Position numbers and translations under genes: made by a program | Shown here: one piece after another, positions 8,384 through 17,575 of the stretch | Position numbering within the stretch: the stretch's first letter is position 1 | How the letters are laid out: the number at the start of each line of letters is the position of its first letter | Assembly (NCBI RefSeq): GCF_002105195.1 | Contig: NZ_MUHU01000010.1 | Location: 124,001-188,000 of the forward strand | Direction of reading: 5' to 3' | DNA: 64,000 nt | DNA from: Derxia lacustris | GTDB taxonomy: Bacteria > Pseudomonadota > Gammaproteobacteria > Burkholderiales > Burkholderiaceae_E | The notes under the pieces: model-generated | What the model was told of the DNA's origin: nothing | What the model saw: the letters and a program-made list of their open reading frames with translations, nothing else | Databases searched by the model: none

Positions 8384-10240
8384 TCAGTCGGTGGCGTCGG
8401 CCGGTGGCACGCACTTGAGCACTTCCTCGAACGTGGTGACGCCGTGCGCGACCTTGCGCGCGCCGCCCACCCGCAGCGGCCGCATGCCTTCACGGATGGC
8501 GGCCTGGCGCAGCGCGGCAATGTCGGGCTTGTCATGCACCAGCGCCTTGAGCCGCTCGCTCATCACCAGCAGCTCGTAAATGCCGGAACGGCCGTGATAG
8601 CCGGTCATGCGGCATTCCAGACAACCGACCGGCCGAAACACCTGGGCCGGCGGCGCCGCCTTCCAGGGCGCGATGAATTCGTTCCAGGCATCGTCGGTCA
8701 GGCGCTCGTCGGCACTGGCCGGGCGCTTGCACTCGGGGCACAGCGTGCGCACCAGCCGCTGCGCCAGCACGCCGAGCAGCGTGGCATTGAGCAGATAGGC
8801 CGGCACGCCCAGCTCCAGCAGCCGCGAGATGGCGCTCGGCGCATCGTTGGTGTGCAGCGTGCTCAGCACCAGATGGCCGGTGAGCGCGGCCTGGATCGCG
8901 GTTTCGGCGGTTTCGAGGTCGCGGATTTCGCCGACCATGATGATGTCCGGGTCCTGCCGCATCAGCGCCCGCACGCCGTCGGCAAAGCTCAGATCGATGC
9001 CGTGCTGCACCTGCATCTGGTTGAAGGCCGGCTCCACCATCTCGATCGGATCCTCGACCGTGCAGACGTTCACCTCGTCGGTCGCCAGCAGCTTGAGCGT
9101 GGAATAGAGCGTGGTGGTCTTGCCCGAGCCGGTCGGTCCGGTCACCAGGATGATGCCGTGCGGTCGCGCGGTCATGCCGGTCCAGCGCGCCGCGTCGTCG
9201 TCGCCGAAGCCCAGCGCGGCAAAGTCCCGCACCAGCACCTCGGGATCGAAGATGCGCATCACCAGCTTTTCGCCGAAGGCCGTCGGCAGGGTCGACAGCC
9301 GCAGCTCCACCTCCAAGCCGCCGGGCGTCTTGGTCTTGATGCGGCCATCGAGCGGCCGGCGCTTTTCCACCACGTCCATCCGGCCCAGCAGCTTCACCCG
9401 CGCCACCATCGCCGTCATCACCGCGACCGGCACCTGATAGACCTGATGCAGCACGCCGTCGATGCGGAAACGGACGATGCCGATGTCGCGCTTGGGCTCA
9501 AGATGGATGTCGCTCGCGCGCTGCTCGAAGGCGTACTGCCAGAGCCAGTCGACGATCTGCACGATGTGCGCATCGTTCTGGTCGATGGCGCGCGCGCCGC
9601 TGGCGATCTGCGCGCCCAGCTGGATCAGCTGCTCGAAATTGTTGGCCGCGCCGCCGTGGTTGATGCGGCTCGCGCCCTTCACCGAGCGCGCCAGGTTGTA
9701 GAACTCGACCGTGTAGCGCTCGATGTCGCGCGGATTGGCGATCACCCGGCGCACCGCCTTGCGCGTGGCCTTCTCGATCGACGCAACCCAGTCGTCGAGA
9801 CCCGGCTCGCAGGTCGCCACCAGGATGTCGTTGCCGCGCACCTCCACCGGCAGGATGCCGTAGCGGGTGGCGTAGGCGCTGCTCATCACATCGGCAATGC
9901 GCGTGAAATCGACCTTGAGCGGATCGATGTGGAAATAGCCGAGGCCAGTCTGGCCGGCCAGCCATTCGGCCAGCGCGTCGGGCGTGAGCAGTTCGCCGAT
10001 GCGCTCGCCACTGGCGATCCGCAGCCGTGCCTCGGCGAGAGTTTCGAGCGGATGCATCGCGCGTCCGGTCTGACCCGGCACGCGGCGGATCGCGGCGATG
10101 TCGGCTTCGCCGACCATGCCCTGCGCGACCAGCGCCAATACGAGATCGTCTAGGGTCAGGCGCCGCCCGCGCAGACTGGTCCTGAGCGAGGCGGCGACGG
10201 CTGCGCCAGGTGTGGCGACCGGAATGCGTGCGATGGACAT
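8384..10240 (-). CDS. GspE/PilB-type secretion ATPase
   Basis: Hexameric traffic ATPase of the type II secretion / type IV pilus class. I chose ATG 10240 (618 residues) over an in-frame ATG 24 bp upstream because the extra eight residues look non-conserved. The N-terminal T2SSE_N-like region (about residues 80-200) is followed by the ATPase core with RASDIHLEP, Walker A GPTGSGKTTTL (about residue 370), the Asp box, Walker B IIMVGEIRD and His box STLHTND. A zinc-binding tetracysteine follows (CPEC...CLEC). No secretin, pseudopilin or GspF gene is adjacent, so it is an orphan and its machine is unknown. Confidence 0.88.
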   Translation of the reverse strand: MSIARIPVATPGAAVAASLRTSLRGRRLTLDDLVLALVAQGMVGEADIAAIRRVPGQTGRAMHPLETLAEARLRIASGERIGELLTPDALAEWLAGQTGLGYFHIDPLKVDFTRIADVMSSAYATRYGILPVEVRGNDILVATCEPGLDDWVASIEKATRKAVRRVIANPRDIERYTVEFYNLARSVKGASRINHGGAANNFEQLIQLGAQIASGARAIDQNDAHIVQIVDWLWQYAFEQRASDIHLEPKRDIGIVRFRIDGVLHQVYQVPVAVMTAMVARVKLLGRMDVVEKRRPLDGRIKTKTPGGLEVELRLSTLPTAFGEKLVMRIFDPEVLVRDFAALGFGDDDAARWTGMTARPHGIILVTGPTGSGKTTTLYSTLKLLATDEVNVCTVEDPIEMVEPAFNQMQVQHGIDLSFADGVRALMRQDPDIIMVGEIRDLETAETAIQAALTGHLVLSTLHTNDAPSAISRLLELGVPAYLLNATLLGVLAQRLVRTLCPECKRPASADERLTDDAWNEFIAPWKAAPPAQVFRPVGCLECRMTGYHGRSGIYELLVMSERLKALVHDKPDIAALRQAAIREGMRPLRVGGARKVAHGVTTFEEVLKCVPPADATD

Positions 10241-10440
10241 GACCCGATGGTGCCATGCGCGCATTGCCCGAATGCATCGAGCTCGGCGGAAAGCGTCGCG
10301 CTGTTTTCGGCGATCACTGCGCAGTCGGCCCGGATTTCGGGCAGTGCCAGATCGTCATCATCCGAAACGGACCGGCGCAATGCCGATTTGCGCATTCGAA
10401 TTGCACCATCGGCGCCGCAATCAAGACGATGCAGAAATGA

Positions 10441-10494
10441 AATTGCCCCGATTCCCGCCATTCGCTGATCGAATTGGCAAGAATCGGGGCAATT
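10441..10494. other. 14-bp inverted repeat 3' of tRNA-fMet
   Basis: AATTGCCCCGATTC and its perfect complement are separated by 26 bp. It lies 8 bp beyond the 3' end of the minus-strand tRNA, after a short TTTTT run in the transcript. It could be a terminator or processing hairpin; there is no U-tract after the stem. Confidence 0.5.
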
Positions 10495-10501
10495 GAAAAA
10501 C

Positions 10502-10578
<77 letters not shown>

Positions 10579-10655
10579 TCTGAGAAGGAAGATTATAGTA
10601 CGCCTATCAAGACTAGGCAAACCCGCTTGCTCGGCATCATCAAGAGACCCGCCGG

Positions 10656-11228
10656 ATGAACTACTGCTCCCACTGCGGCCATGCGCTGACACTGCGAATT
10701 CCCGAAGGTGACAATCGTCCGCGTCATTGCTGCAATCAATGCGGAACCATTCATTACGCCAATCCCAAGCTGGTGCTCGGCACCCTGCCCTATCTCGACG
10801 GACGGGTTCTGCTGTGCCGCCGGGCCATCGAGCCCAGGCATGGCTTCTGGACGCTGCCCGGCGGCTTCATGGAAAACGGCGAAACCCTGGCCGAAGGTGC
10901 ATTGCGCGAAACCGACGAGGAAGCCGGCGCCCGGGTCGAGATCGGTCCGCTGTTCTCGGTGCTCGACGTGGTGCATGTACAGCAGGTGCACGTCTTCTAT
11001 CTCGCCAAGCTCGTCAACCTCGACTTCGCGCCGGGCCCGGAAAGTCTCGAAGTCCGGATGTTTTCCGAATCCGACATCCCCTGGGACGACATCGCCTTTC
11101 GCACCACCGCGATGACGCTGCGCGCCTTCTTCGACGATCTGCGTGTCGGTCGCTTTGGACTGCACACCGGGCGCGTGCATCCGGCGCACGCGCCGCATGC
11201 GCATGGCAGCACGCACGGCCCGCTCTGA
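10656..11228 (+). CDS. NUDIX hydrolase with zinc ribbon
   Basis: Hydrolyses a nucleoside diphosphate linked to another moiety; substrate not assignable. The 190-residue protein starts with a zinc ribbon (YCSHCG...CCNQCG, residues 3-31) followed by a NUDIX fold with a full NUDIX box (GGFMENGE...RETDEEAG, about residues 68-91). The C-terminal tail has a His-rich patch (HPAHAPHAHGSTH). This zinc-ribbon architecture resembles NudC/ADP-ribose pyrophosphatase-like members. It ends 7 bp before aat, so the two are probably cotranscribed. Confidence 0.88.
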   Translation: MNYCSHCGHALTLRIPEGDNRPRHCCNQCGTIHYANPKLVLGTLPYLDGRVLLCRRAIEPRHGFWTLPGGFMENGETLAEGALRETDEEAGARVEIGPLFSVLDVVHVQQVHVFYLAKLVNLDFAPGPESLEVRMFSESDIPWDDIAFRTTAMTLRAFFDDLRVGRFGLHTGRVHPAHAPHAHGSTHGPL

Positions 11229-11235
11229 GTCGTCG

Positions 11236-11985
11236 ATGCGCATGCTCCGCATCGGCCGCTCGGCGGTGCCGTGGATCGATGCCGGCGACCGGCTGCCGCA
11301 GGCTTCGACCGCGCTGGGCAGCGGCACCGAGATGCCCGGGCTGGTCGCCGCGGGCCTCGATCTGAATGCGCAGTTGCTGCGCGACGCCTATGGCAAGGGC
11401 ATCTTCCCGTGGTTTTCCGAAGGCCAGCCGGTGCTCTGGTGGAGCCCGGACCCGCGCATGGTGCTGCGCCTCGACGACTTCCGCGTGCATCGCTCATTCG
11501 CCAGGACCCTGCGCGCCTGCGCTGCCGATCCGCGCTGGGAAATCCGCTTCGATTTCGACTTTGCCAATGTGATGCGGGCCTGCGCCGCCAGTCAGCGGCC
11601 GGGCCAGAACGGCACCTGGATCACCGACGCGATGATCGATGCCTACACCGCGCTGCATCGCGCCGGCCATGCCCATTCGTTCGAGACCTGGTTTGAGGGT
11701 GAACTGGTGGGCGGCGGCTATGGCGTGTCGATCGGCCGCATGTTCTTCGGGGAATCCATGTTTGCGCGCCGCAGCGACGCCTCGAAAATAGGGCTCGCCG
11801 GGCTGGTTTTCTGGCTCCGGAGTGAGGATTTCCGGATGCTAGACTGCCAGCAGAACACCCGTCATCTGGCCTCGCTGGGCGCGCGCGAAGTTCCGCGCGA
11901 CCGTTTCTGTGCCGAGTTGGCGGAGCTTGTCGCGCAGCCCGCGCCGGCGCAGTGGCCGGAACGTCTCGCGATACCGCAGGTCTAG
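11236..11985 (+). CDS. aat: Leucyl/phenylalanyl-tRNA-protein transferase
   Basis: Adds Leu or Phe from aminoacyl-tRNA to proteins with N-terminal Lys or Arg, marking them for ClpS/ClpAP (N-degron pathway). Start ATG 11236 gives 249 residues, the usual length; the frame is open upstream inside the NUDIX gene. Family signatures are clear: AYGKGIFPWF, VLWWSPDPRMVL, GTWITDAMIDAY and VGGGYGVSIGRMFFGESMF. It lies between the NUDIX gene (7 bp) and bpt (48 bp), all on the plus strand. Confidence 0.96.
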   Translation: MRMLRIGRSAVPWIDAGDRLPQASTALGSGTEMPGLVAAGLDLNAQLLRDAYGKGIFPWFSEGQPVLWWSPDPRMVLRLDDFRVHRSFARTLRACAADPRWEIRFDFDFANVMRACAASQRPGQNGTWITDAMIDAYTALHRAGHAHSFETWFEGELVGGGYGVSIGRMFFGESMFARRSDASKIGLAGLVFWLRSEDFRMLDCQQNTRHLASLGAREVPRDRFCAELAELVAQPAPAQWPERLAIPQV

Positions 11986-12033
11986 TCGCAAACCCGCCGG
12001 CGTTCGCGCCGGCTCACCAGACGATCCGCGCGC

Positions 12034-12795
12034 ATGAGTCATCTCAAGGAACTGCCGTTCGCGGCGCTGCAGTTTTATGCGACGGCGCCTTATCCGTGCA
12101 GCTATCTGCCCGGTCGCCAGGCGCGTTCGCAGGTGGCGACGCCATCGCACATGATTCACGCCGAAACCTATTCGGAGCTGGTGCGGGTCGGCTTTCGGCG
12201 TTCGGGCCTGTTCACCTACCGCCCGTATTGCGACGGTTGCCGCGAATGCATTCCGGTGCGCATTCCGGTCACGCGCTTCAAGCCCAGCCGAGCCCAGCGC
12301 CGCGCCCGACGCGACCACGGCGCACTCGAAACGCGCGTGCTACGGCTGGTGTTCGACGCCGAGCACTACGACCTGTACGTGCGCTACCAGAATGCGCGCC
12401 ATGCCGGCGGCGGCATGGACAACGATTCGCGCGACCAGTACGCCCAGTTCCTGCTGCAAAGCAAGGTCAACACGCGGCTGGTCGAATTCCGCGATCCGCC
12501 CGACAGCGCCACGCCCGGCGTGTTGCGCATGGTGAGCATCATCGATGTGCTGAGCGACGGCCTGTCGTCGGTCTACACCTTCTACGATCCCGAGGTGGAA
12601 GGCGCGAGCTACGGCACCTACAACATCGTCTGGCAGATCGAGCAGTGCCTGACGATGCAGTTGCCCCATCTCTATCTGGGCTACTGGATCCAGGGCTCGC
12701 CCAAGATGGCCTACAAGGCGCGCTTCCGGCCGATGGAAAGTCATGTGAACGGGCGCTGGCAGCAGCTTGATCTGGACGGCGGCGCGACGGAATAA
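12034..12795 (+). CDS. bpt: Aspartate/glutamate leucyltransferase Bpt (arginyltransferase family)
   Basis: Bacterial Bpt moves Leu from Leu-tRNA onto proteins with N-terminal Asp or Glu, the second branch of the bacterial N-degron pathway. The 253-residue protein has the N-terminal cysteine segment ([13 protein letters not shown]) and the [12 protein letters not shown] motif that typify the ATE1/Bpt fold, then the GNAT-like C-terminal domain ([25 protein letters not shown]). It directly follows aat, so the cell carries both modifying enzymes in one run. Confidence 0.95.
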   Translation: MSHLKELPFAALQFYATAPYPCSYLPGRQARSQVATPSHMIHAETYSELVRVGFRRSGLFTYRPYCDGCRECIPVRIPVTRFKPSRAQRRARRDHGALETRVLRLVFDAEHYDLYVRYQNARHAGGGMDNDSRDQYAQFLLQSKVNTRLVEFRDPPDSATPGVLRMVSIIDVLSDGLSSVYTFYDPEVEGASYGTYNIVWQIEQCLTMQLPHLYLGYWIQGSPKMAYKARFRPMESHVNGRWQQLDLDGGATE

Positions 12796-12854
12796 ACCGG
12801 CGTCGTGGCCTGTCCTACAATCCGGCCCCCGCTTCGCCATCTCCCGCTGCCGTC

Positions 12855-13895
12855 ATGTCGCTCTATTCCCTGGCTCGTCCGCTGCTCTTCCTGATCGATC
12901 CCGAGAAGGCGCATCACCTCACCTTCGGCGGGCTCGATACCCTCGAGAAGCTCGGCTTGCCCGGCTGTCTGATGCAGCAGCGCATTCCCGCCGATCCGCG
13001 CGAAGTGATGGGGCTGCGCTTCCCCAATCCGGTCGGCCTGGCGGCCGGCCTCGACAAGGATGGCGAGCACATCGACGCGCTGGCCCGCATGGGCTTCGGC
13101 TTCATCGAGGTGGGCACCGTCACGCCCAGGCCGCAGCCCGGCAATCCGCAGCCGAGGCTGTTCCGCCTGCCCGAAGCCGACGCGATCATCAACCGCATGG
13201 GCTTCAACAATGGCGGCGTCGACGCCTTCGTGCGCAATGTGCAGCGCTCGCGCTTCTACCGCGAAGGCGGTGTGCTCGGACTCAACATCGGCAAGAACGC
13301 CAGCACGCCGATCGAGCGCGCCGCCGACGACTATCTGCATTGCCTGGAACGCGTGTACCCCTACGCCAGCTATGTCACGGTCAACATCAGCTCGCCCAAC
13401 ACCAAGAATCTGCGCCAGCTGCAAGGCGGCGACGAGCTCGATGCGCTGCTCGCCGCGCTGATGCAAAGCCGCGACCGCCTCGCCGACCGGCATGGCAAGC
13501 GCGTGCCACTCGCCCTCAAGATCGCGCCCGATCTCGACGACGAGCAGATCGCGCGCATCGCCGAGCTGCTGCTGCGCCACCGCGTCGACGGCGTCATCGC
13601 CACCAACACCACGCTGGCACGCGATGCGGTTGCCGGACTGCGCCATGCCGACGAGGCCGGCGGCCTCTCGGGCGCGCCGGTCAAGGCCGCCAGCGACCGG
13701 GTGATCGCCGCGCTGCATGCGCGCCTCGGCGATGCGCTGCCCATCATCGGCGTGGGCGGCGTGCTGTCGGGTGCCGATGCCGCCGACAAGTGCAAGGCCG
13801 GCGCGCGCCTGGTGCAGCTGTACACCGGGCTCATCTACCGCGGCCCCGCGCTGGTGGCCGATTGCGCACGCGAACTGCGCGCGCCGGTTGCATGA
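12855..13895 (+). CDS. pyrD: Dihydroorotate dehydrogenase (quinone), class 2
   Basis: Oxidises dihydroorotate to orotate in pyrimidine synthesis, passing electrons to quinone at the inner membrane. The 346-residue protein begins with the amphipathic membrane-binding helix of class 2 enzymes ([16 protein letters not shown]), followed by the FMN barrel with [20 protein letters not shown], the catalytic serine in [15 protein letters not shown] and GVGGV. It follows bpt by 59 bp; the aat-bpt-pyrD order is common in betaproteobacteria. Confidence 0.97.
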   Translation: MSLYSLARPLLFLIDPEKAHHLTFGGLDTLEKLGLPGCLMQQRIPADPREVMGLRFPNPVGLAAGLDKDGEHIDALARMGFGFIEVGTVTPRPQPGNPQPRLFRLPEADAIINRMGFNNGGVDAFVRNVQRSRFYREGGVLGLNIGKNASTPIERAADDYLHCLERVYPYASYVTVNISSPNTKNLRQLQGGDELDALLAALMQSRDRLADRHGKRVPLALKIAPDLDDEQIARIAELLLRHRVDGVIATNTTLARDAVAGLRHADEAGGLSGAPVKAASDRVIAALHARLGDALPIIGVGGVLSGADAADKCKAGARLVQLYTGLIYRGPALVADCARELRAPVA

Positions 13896-13908
13896 AAGAG
13901 AAAGTAAC

Positions 13909-14017
13909 GCCGGGCATCTGACCCGGCTTAGCGCACCCAAGCTGGCCGGAACTTCTTCCGCCGTCGCCGGCACTCTGGATGCGCATGTGAATCGACGCGC
14001 AGCTTGCGGCGATTCAC
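13909..14017 (+). terminator. Two hairpins after pyrD
   Basis: First, GCCGGG and CCCGGC around a 7-nt loop (13909-13927), followed by a weak TT. Second, an 8-bp perfect stem GTGAATCG / CGATTCAC (13987-14017), extended by CGC/GCG after a one-base mismatch. Neither has a U-tract, so termination is plausible but not certain. Confidence 0.4.
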
Positions 14018-14068
14018 CTCTCGGTCTGTCCCGAGGCTGTCGACGGTCACCAACCGTGCAGCCAAACC

Positions 14069-14650
14069 ATGACCGAGGAACAAGACCAACGCATCTTTTT
14101 TGCCCTCTGGCCCGACTTGGCCACGCGCGACGCACTCGTCCGGGTGCAGGAGCGCTGGCTGCGGCTCGGCCGCCTGGCCGCCACCAGCCCGCGCGGTCCG
14201 CGGGTGATGCGCGCCGACAGCTTCCATCTCACACTGGCCTTCGTCGGCAGCGCCAATCCGGTGCATGTCCAGCATTGCGCCGACCTGCTCAACCGCCTGG
14301 TCCGCGAAGCCTCAATTCATGACGAACAGGGCCTCGACTGCGTGCTCGAACGGCCCGTCAACTTCGGCAATGCGGCCACGCTGGCCGCGAGCGACACGCC
14401 GCCGGCGCTGCTCCATCTAAGAGAATTCCTTAGCTCAAATCTGCAATCTCATTCAATTGAATTTGATAGCAAGCACTTCCACCCACATGTCACCCTTGTG
14501 CGCAATGCGAGACGGCCGGCGCACCCCGTCCGCAATCAGGCGAGCGACGACAAGGTCCTGTTCAAGTCCCGGGCAATTGGTCTTTACACCGCAGCTGGCG
14601 AGGGCGGAGTACGGCGATACGAGGCAATCGTCGAATTTCCGTTGAGCTGA
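14069..14650 (+). CDS. thpR: 2'-5' RNA ligase / RNA cyclic phosphodiesterase family protein
   Basis: Member of the 2H phosphoesterase family; characterised relatives open 2',3'-cyclic phosphates or join RNA ends by 2'-5' bonds in vitro. The 193-residue product has the two required HxTx motifs, FHLTLAFVG (about residue 53) and HPHVTLVR (about residue 143). It starts with QRIFFALWP, as is typical. The stretch around 14415-14480 is visibly more AT-rich than its surroundings. It stands 173 bp after pyrD. The physiological substrate is unknown. Confidence 0.85.
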   Translation: MTEEQDQRIFFALWPDLATRDALVRVQERWLRLGRLAATSPRGPRVMRADSFHLTLAFVGSANPVHVQHCADLLNRLVREASIHDEQGLDCVLERPVNFGNAATLAASDTPPALLHLREFLSSNLQSHSIEFDSKHFHPHVTLVRNARRPAHPVRNQASDDKVLFKSRAIGLYTAAGEGGVRRYEAIVEFPLS

Positions 14651-14862
14651 AACGGCTTTCGAGGCATTGAGTTATCGAACCGTCTTTTCATATGGCGCAT
14701 TTCGTGATGCGCCATCGCCAGCTGTCCAAACAGGGGCATTTCGAAACCCGAAAAGTGGACCGGATAACGGCCGAATATCACCGCTGAGCGGAAGAGATGG
14801 GAGCACTAGAATCGGATACCTAAACTCCTACGTCGCCTAGGTGCGCCACAGAGGTCAAACCA

Positions 14863-15711
14863 ATGAACACCCCGTCAAGCCCAACCCCGGAAGAAAAAGC
14901 ACCGGTGGTTGCACCCAAGGGCAAAGAGCGCAACTCGATTACGTCGGTGCAAGTCATCGAACGCATGATGCGATTGCTCGATGCCCTCGCCGGTCAGCCC
15001 GATCCGGCAAGCCTGAAGCAGCTCTCCGCTGAAACCGGCCTCCACCCCTCTACCGCGCATCGCCTCCTCAACGACATGGTCGCCTGCCGCTTCGTCGACC
15101 GGGTCGAACCCGGCATGTACAAGCTCGGCATGCGACTCCTCGAACTTGGCAATCTCGTGAAGGCGCGGCTGTCGGTGCGCGAAGCGGCACTGCCGCACAT
15201 GCGCCGGCTGCATTACCGCACCGGCCAGACCGTCAATCTGTCGGTGCGGCAAAGCGACGAGATTGTCTATATCGAGCGCGCCTATGCCGAACGCAGCGGA
15301 ATGCAGGTGGTTCGCGCCATCGGTGGCCGGGCGCCCTTGCATCTCACTTCGGTCGGAAAGCTTTTCCTGTCGGTCGACGATCCGAAGAATGTGCGCAATT
15401 ACGCGATGCGTACCGGCCTTACCGGAACCACGGTCAACAGCATTACCGATCTGACCAAACTCGAACGCGAACTCGCCCATACGCGCAGCCGGGGCTATTC
15501 ACGCGACAACGAGGAACTCGAACTGGGCGTGCGCTGTATTGCGGCCGGAATTCGGGACGATCAGGGCAAGCTCGTGGCCGGCCTGTCGATCTCGGCACCG
15601 GCCGATCGGCTCCAGGAAGATTGGGTGCAACTGCTGACCGCCACTGCCGAGGAAATCTCGAAGGCGCTCGGCTATGCGCCAAGCAATGACGGTTCGCAAC
15701 AGGCGGCCTGA
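14863..15711 (+). CDS. IclR-family transcriptional regulator
   Basis: DNA-binding regulator with an N-terminal winged helix-turn-helix (about residues 30-90: LKQLSAETGLHPSTAHRLLN) and a C-terminal IclR effector domain (MRRLHYRTGQTVNLSVRQ; GGRAPLHLTSVGKLFLS; GLSISAP). At 282 residues it is slightly longer than usual because of a charged N-terminal tail of about 28 residues. It stands alone with 212 bp upstream and a bidirectional terminator after it. No catabolic operon adjoins, so ligand and targets cannot be inferred. Confidence 0.92.
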   Translation: MNTPSSPTPEEKAPVVAPKGKERNSITSVQVIERMMRLLDALAGQPDPASLKQLSAETGLHPSTAHRLLNDMVACRFVDRVEPGMYKLGMRLLELGNLVKARLSVREAALPHMRRLHYRTGQTVNLSVRQSDEIVYIERAYAERSGMQVVRAIGGRAPLHLTSVGKLFLSVDDPKNVRNYAMRTGLTGTTVNSITDLTKLERELAHTRSRGYSRDNEELELGVRCIAAGIRDDQGKLVAGLSISAPADRLQEDWVQLLTATAEEISKALGYAPSNDGSQQAA

Positions 15712-15744
15712 ATTGCCTGATCGCCGGCGCAATGCGCGGGCATG

Positions 15745-15782
15745 AAAAAAGCGCGGTGCCTTTGCAAGCACCGCGCTTTTTT
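15745..15782. terminator. Bidirectional intrinsic terminator
   Basis: A perfect inverted repeat: six A, then GCGCGGTGC, an 8-nt loop, GCACCGCGC and six T. It works on both strands, ending the IclR gene (plus) and the endopeptidase gene (minus), which converge here. Confidence 0.93.
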
Positions 15783-15799
15783 GTGCCGCATTCAGGCAA

Positions 15800-16906
15800 T
15801 CAGCCCGGATGAACGGCGGCCGATTTGGGCGCAGTGGTCAGCGGCGAATCGGCCACCGCCGGATGCCGCACCAGCCAGTCGCGGATGCGGCCGGCATCGC
15901 CGAAACGCGAATACTTGCCCTGGGCATCGAGCAGCACCATCACCACCGGCCGCGCATCGATGGTGGCCTGCATCACCAGACATTGGCCGGCTTCGGAGAT
16001 GTAGCCGGTCTTCTGCACGCCGATGCTCCAGTCGGGCCGATCGACAAGTCGGTTGGTGTTGTGGAACTCGGTCGTGCGCGCGCCAAGCTGCACCGAATGC
16101 GCCGGGCTGGTCGTGAAATCGCGGATCAGCGGCACGCGATAGGCGGCCATCACCATTCGGGCCAGATCGCGTGCGCTCGACTGGTTGGAGCTGGACAGGC
16201 CGGTCGGCTCGACAAAGCGGGTATCGCGCATGCCGAGTGCCGCGGCCTTGGCATTCATCGCCTGCACGAAAGCCGGCAATCCGCCCGGATAGTGACGACC
16301 GAGTGCCGAGGCAGCGCGGTTTTCCGACGCCATCAGCGCCAGATGCAGCGCGTCCTCGCGCGTGAGCCGGGTACCGGGGCGCAGCCGCGAGCTGGTGTGC
16401 TTCTCGGTATCGATGTCTTCCTGCGAGATCTCGATTTCCTCGTCGAGCGGCAGGCGGGCATCGGTCACGACCAGTGCCGTCATCAGCTTGCTGATCGAGG
16501 CGATCGGCAGCACCGCGTCGGCGTTCTTCTCGAACAGCGGCGAGCCGCTGGCCTGATCGACCACCAGCGCGACGCTCGACTTGAGATCGAGCGGATTCTC
16601 GGACTGGTGCAGGCCGAGCGCCCGGCCGTAGGACAGCGCCGCCGGCGCCTGATAGGCGGCGCGCTGAATGCGCGCGCCCTGCACCGAACGTTGCTGCGAC
16701 GGAATCGCGATGCGCCGATCGGCCTTGGAATTGGGCAGCCGCTTGACGCTGGCCTTGACCTTGTCGGCAGTGGCCCGCGCCTTCGCCTTGGAGACGGCGA
16801 CACGCGATTCGGCAGTGGCGGCTTGCGCTTCGCCCGACATATAGCCGAGCACCATGATCAGACAGAGCAGCCAGATCAGCATGGCCAGCGACACGCGCAT
16901 TTGCAT
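15800..16906 (-). CDS. pbpG: D-alanyl-D-alanine endopeptidase, PbpG/PBP7-like (peptidase S11)
   Basis: Low-molecular-weight penicillin-binding protein that cuts D-Ala peptide bonds in peptidoglycan crosslinks. I chose ATG 16906 (368 residues): it has a GGAGA ribosome site and starts a hydrophobic signal segment (LAMLIWLLCLIMVLGYMSGE); the frame is open further upstream. A basic linker of about 90 residues follows. The catalytic triad motifs are present: SISK (SxxK), SSN (SxN) and KTG. There is no long C-terminal amphipathic anchor, which supports PbpG over DacA/DacC. Confidence 0.9.
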   Translation of the reverse strand: MQMRVSLAMLIWLLCLIMVLGYMSGEAQAATAESRVAVSKAKARATADKVKASVKRLPNSKADRRIAIPSQQRSVQGARIQRAAYQAPAALSYGRALGLHQSENPLDLKSSVALVVDQASGSPLFEKNADAVLPIASISKLMTALVVTDARLPLDEEIEISQEDIDTEKHTSSRLRPGTRLTREDALHLALMASENRAASALGRHYPGGLPAFVQAMNAKAAALGMRDTRFVEPTGLSSSNQSSARDLARMVMAAYRVPLIRDFTTSPAHSVQLGARTTEFHNTNRLVDRPDWSIGVQKTGYISEAGQCLVMQATIDARPVVMVLLDAQGKYSRFGDAGRIRDWLVRHPAVADSPLTTAPKSAAVHPG

Positions 16907-16927
16907 GAATGAATCTCCGGAAATATT

Positions 16928-16953
16928 GCCTTGAAAGATCGTCTTCTCAAGGC
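16928..16953 (-). other. Hairpin in the pbpG leader
   Basis: GCCTTGA and TCAAGGC form a perfect 7-bp stem, extended inside by AAGA/TCTT after a bulged base. It lies 22 bp before the pbpG start. It could be the end of the upstream cluster or a leader structure; no U-tract follows. Confidence 0.35.
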
Positions 16954-17036
16954 GGCGGGAGTTTAGCACCGAAAAAAATAACCTGTTCGCAGAAGCACTT
17001 AGCGCGCTTAGCTCAAGTGGATTGCAATCCGGGAAC

Positions 17037-17561
17037 TTATTCGGCGAGTGAATTGGCTTCGGTTCTGGCAGGCAATCGGCGGTGCGCCAGCAGAATGGCG
17101 CCGAGCGCGCTGCCGACCGCCGCATGCAGCAATCCGATGACCGCGCGCCAGTCTTCAGGCGCGGCGTAATAAAGCATCCAGGCGCTGCCTGCCGCGATTG
17201 CCCAGCCGATCAGCAGCGCGATTGCGCTGGCGCGCCGTCGACCGCCGCGCCAGCCGCGCGGCACATGCAGCGACAGGAAACTGCCCAGCGCGATCAGCGC
17301 GGCAAAGCCGCCGGCGCCATGCAGTTTCATCAGCCAGGGTTCGGACGGATGCGGCAGACCTTCTTCGGTGCCGGCGCCGATCAGGTAGTGCACGGCAATC
17401 CAGGCCAGACCGCTGGCCAGCAGCGCCAGCAAGGGCCAGTCGAGCAGCCGGCGCTGCCAGCGCGGCGCGGGATTGGTGCGGACCGGCCGCGCGGCATGGG
17501 CATGAAGACGGGCGCGCGGCGCATGCACAAGGCCGGCCTGCGAGGGAGAGGGACGACGCAT
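17037..17561 (-). CDS. Four-helix membrane protein with paired histidines (possible haem b protein)
   Basis: I do not recognise a named family. The 174-residue product has a basic N-terminus with a His/Arg-rich stretch and about four membrane helices (roughly residues 40-63, 77-98, 110-130, 138-158). Histidines sit near helix ends: WIAVHYLIG, WLMKLHGAG, SLHVPRG, and LLHAAVG paired with LLAHRR at HX13H spacing, a spacing used for bis-His haem in b-type cytochromes. It is the last gene of the peroxidase-porin-FMN protein-ApbE cluster, 14 bp after apbE. A membrane electron carrier feeding the FMN protein is my inference. Confidence 0.6.
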   Translation of the reverse strand: MRRPSPSQAGLVHAPRARLHAHAARPVRTNPAPRWQRRLLDWPLLALLASGLAWIAVHYLIGAGTEEGLPHPSEPWLMKLHGAGGFAALIALGSFLSLHVPRGWRGGRRRASAIALLIGWAIAAGSAWMLYYAAPEDWRAVIGLLHAAVGSALGAILLAHRRLPARTEANSLAE

Positions 17562-17575
17562 GGGCGCGGACTTTA

